Shown piece by piece: positions 61,965 to 64,000 of a stretch of 64,000 nt of DNA. Location of the stretch: NCBI RefSeq assembly GCF_003073045.1, contig NC_037592.1, positions 12,552,007 to 12,616,006 on the forward strand. Direction: 5' to 3'. Every line of letters begins with the position of its first letter. The stretch's first letter is position 1. The position numbers and the translations under genes were made by a program. The stretch comes from Pomacea canaliculata. Its lineage: Eukaryota > Mollusca > Gastropoda > Architaenioglossa > Ampullariidae. Under the pieces are notes generated by a model. The model worked only from the letters and a program-made list of their open reading frames with translations. It ran no database searches and was not told where the DNA came from.

Positions 61965-64000
61965 TGCTGATAAGGGAATAAGGGCGACAACAGCAATGGA
62001 CCATCAGCTCAGTCTCAATCTGTCTGCCTTGGGAAATAACTTGGGATGACACTAAAGAACAGGGACATCCCTCTTTAAGTCGATGAAAATGACAAAAACA
62101 GTCGTCGTGCTACTTCTGGTGGGGAAAAATGACCTTTTCAAAAATGTCCAAAACACCGCGGGTTATTAAGCGGAAGTGACGATTGCGACAGTGTAGACCT
62201 CACATAATCCGATTTCCTGTGCACATTTCCACAGCCGATTAAGAAATCTCAATTAGACCATTTCAATTTACAGTGCAAAATAAAAATTAATATTAACAGA
62301 CTTGAAATGCCCCCTGAAGTGATTAAAAAAGGAAATGGAGTTTATATGTATAAGGGTTGTACATTTTTAGCAGCCTAATTAATTTTGAAGAGAAAAACTA
62401 TCGTTTTAGCGGAATTGCATTTTAGTTTAAAGAAACTATATCGCTTCATCCACTTGGTGTGCCATTGCTTTTCTGACGGGGGGAAAATAATTTCAGGTTA
62501 TTATCAATGTTAGTGATCGCACTAGATCAGCAAACAACAGATCATGTAACTTAACCCTTTTGAAAAATTTAACAATTCTGATAAATAAATAAATTTTATA
62601 AGAAGTAATTTTGTGTGTATATCTATATTTGTGTGTGAACGTGCTCGTCACACATACACCCTAGGAACATGTAGTCCAAGCTCTCTTATTGGTTATAGTC
62701 TTCATAACATAAACGTATCATTATTGCTCTTAATCTCTTTCTGTGCCCGATGATACAGAAGAGAAGTATCTCGAGAACGGAAGGAGGACATCTTGTGTCT
62801 ATAAGTCATCATATAGAATAAAATGAGAAACTGTGATTTAAATCCCCACTTTGGGCGGAGTTATATCAAACTAATCAGAATGAAATTTAATTTTCTACCT
62901 ATCAAATAACATGATTTCAACGTACTAGGCATTAAGTTAAGGATATCATTGTTTGCACCGAAGACTAATAGTTCAGGTTACACATGGCTTGTGAATGTTG
63001 TGATACAAGGAAGCGTGACTTCCGCTGTTTCTGAATATTTACTTCCACGAAATGGACTTACGTTGATGTTACATCCTGACAACCTTCCTGCTAATGAGAT
63101 AAAGCTCTCTTCCATTCACTTCCACTGCCCAGAACACATACAATCTTTGCCAAAAGATACAACACTGTACTCCAACTTGAAGTATATACCAACAGGTTTG
63201 TGTGGTGGCAGAGTAGCTTTCATATCAGCTTCTAGATAACAAGCAAGGAAACCATGGTCATCAAAAGATCATCAGCATCTTTGCTTTTTTACATGCAACA
63301 CACTCAGAATGAACTCCTAAACATTTTGTGGCAAATCTCTCCTTTTATTGAAGATCATAGGTAGAAGCTTTGTACAATGCTTCCTGCTATAAAAATTTCT
63401 TTTCAATCAAAGATTTAACATACATGCCAAACACCAGCAAGAACTCTTGACTACCACTGCCGTTAAAATTCCCTTTATCTTCTCCATTATGACCGTCTAT
63501 TTGTTTTGTTCATAAAATACTAATTTGTAGATGATTACTGAATATTAAACCCACTTGTGTTTCATTTTTTTTAACCAGGAACACCTTTCACGGGAACTTA
63601 ATAAACTTATTTTGTTTGAAAACAGTAATAAACAACTAAAACGGAGACGGAATCAGGATCAGAAATAGTATAACTCTCACCTAAAGACATGAAATAATTT
63701 ATTAACAGAAAAACTGCTGTGTTCACCTTATTGCCATCCCATAATAAACGGTACTACACGATATCAGCGAAATATTATTAATATTAGCCGGATACTCATA
63801 TTAAACAATGAGCTGGGGTCGCACAGCTCCACTTGTCTTCATACAGCCATTCGGTGTTCGAATGAGATCCGTTTAGTCGAGGAAAGAGATTGTAGTTTCA
63901 GTTTTCAAAGATCTTTCAAACAGGATCCCTTTACTGGAATAACTGCCTCGATACTGTCCCACTGGCTGTGTGTGTATGTGTGTGAATTTTACAGTTGTCT
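61965..64000. other. Downstream region of gene F
   Basis: 3' flank with a possible poly(A) hexamer at 62279. An open frame at 62949-63239 (96 codons) is the only sizeable one; it has no recognisable domain, and the minus strand over the same stretch is also nearly open. No further family exon was found before the window ends. Confidence 0.45.
62949..63239 (+). other. Unrecognised open reading frame
   Basis: Ninety-six codons from ATG to stop, moderately hydrophobic, with no signal peptide, domain or splice context that I recognise. The opposite strand is open except for one stop, so this could be a fragment of an unknown repeat or pseudogene in either direction. Coding status is doubtful. 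Confidence 0.2.

Noticed and set aside
1-64000. CRISPR arrays, operons or retroviral/LTR elements
   Set aside because: No spacer-repeat array, no prokaryotic gene layout and no capsid, envelope or LTR signature was seen.

Overview
The window is AT-rich animal nuclear DNA with split genes, short introns and simple repeats. It also carries an RTE-like LINE, a mariner fragment and hAT-type MITEs. I read it as a lophotrochozoan invertebrate, most likely a gastropod mollusc. That placement is an inference from repeat style and gene style, not from a marker gene.

The main content is a head-to-tail array, all on the + strand, of six related multi-exon genes, named here A (3977-9813), B (12575-16583), C1 (20215-24909), C2 (32446-37976), D (41746-47443), E (49214-54126) and F (56849-61883); that is seven loci counting C1 and C2 separately. 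I rebuilt each by joining exons at GT/AG sites; every model closes in frame. All encode type I membrane proteins: signal peptide, small Cys-rich or MAM-like ectodomain, in A-C a Ser/Thr/Pro stalk, one transmembrane helix, and a long acidic cytoplasmic tail full of tyrosine motifs. The intron phases repeat from gene to gene: signal exon ends in phase 2, then exons 2-to-1, 1-to-0 and 0-to-1, a TM exon 1-to-2, a juxtamembrane exon 2-to-1, and a single tail exon entered in phase 1. Genes with extra exons add only symmetric ones (1-1 in A, 2-2 in D-F). Gene A keeps a recognisable MAM domain; the others have short Cys-rich ectodomains I cannot assign to a family.

C1 and C2 lie in a direct tandem duplication of about 10.7 and 12.1 kb (16876-27548 and 28180-40296). 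Introns of the two copies are nearly identical, but the ectodomain exons differ strongly and almost every change alters an amino acid, as in an arms-race receptor. The C1 tail is cut short by a hAT-like MITE and a deletion; the C2 tail is full length. Copy 2 alone carries a 5'-truncated RTE-like LINE with a 12-bp target duplication. Each copy ends with an orphan tail-like exon.

Together the genes look like a lineage-specific family of cell-surface receptors or adaptors that signal through phosphotyrosine docking sites (YxxL, YFELEP, YxEI). An immune or self/non-self role is an inference from the fast-changing ectodomains and tandem expansion. Intergenic stretches hold a mariner fragment (48.3-48.7 kb), a LINE RT scrap (12.4 kb), a possible tRNA-derived SINE (49.0 kb), MITEs and microsatellites. 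No rRNA, tRNA, CRISPR or bacterial features were seen.
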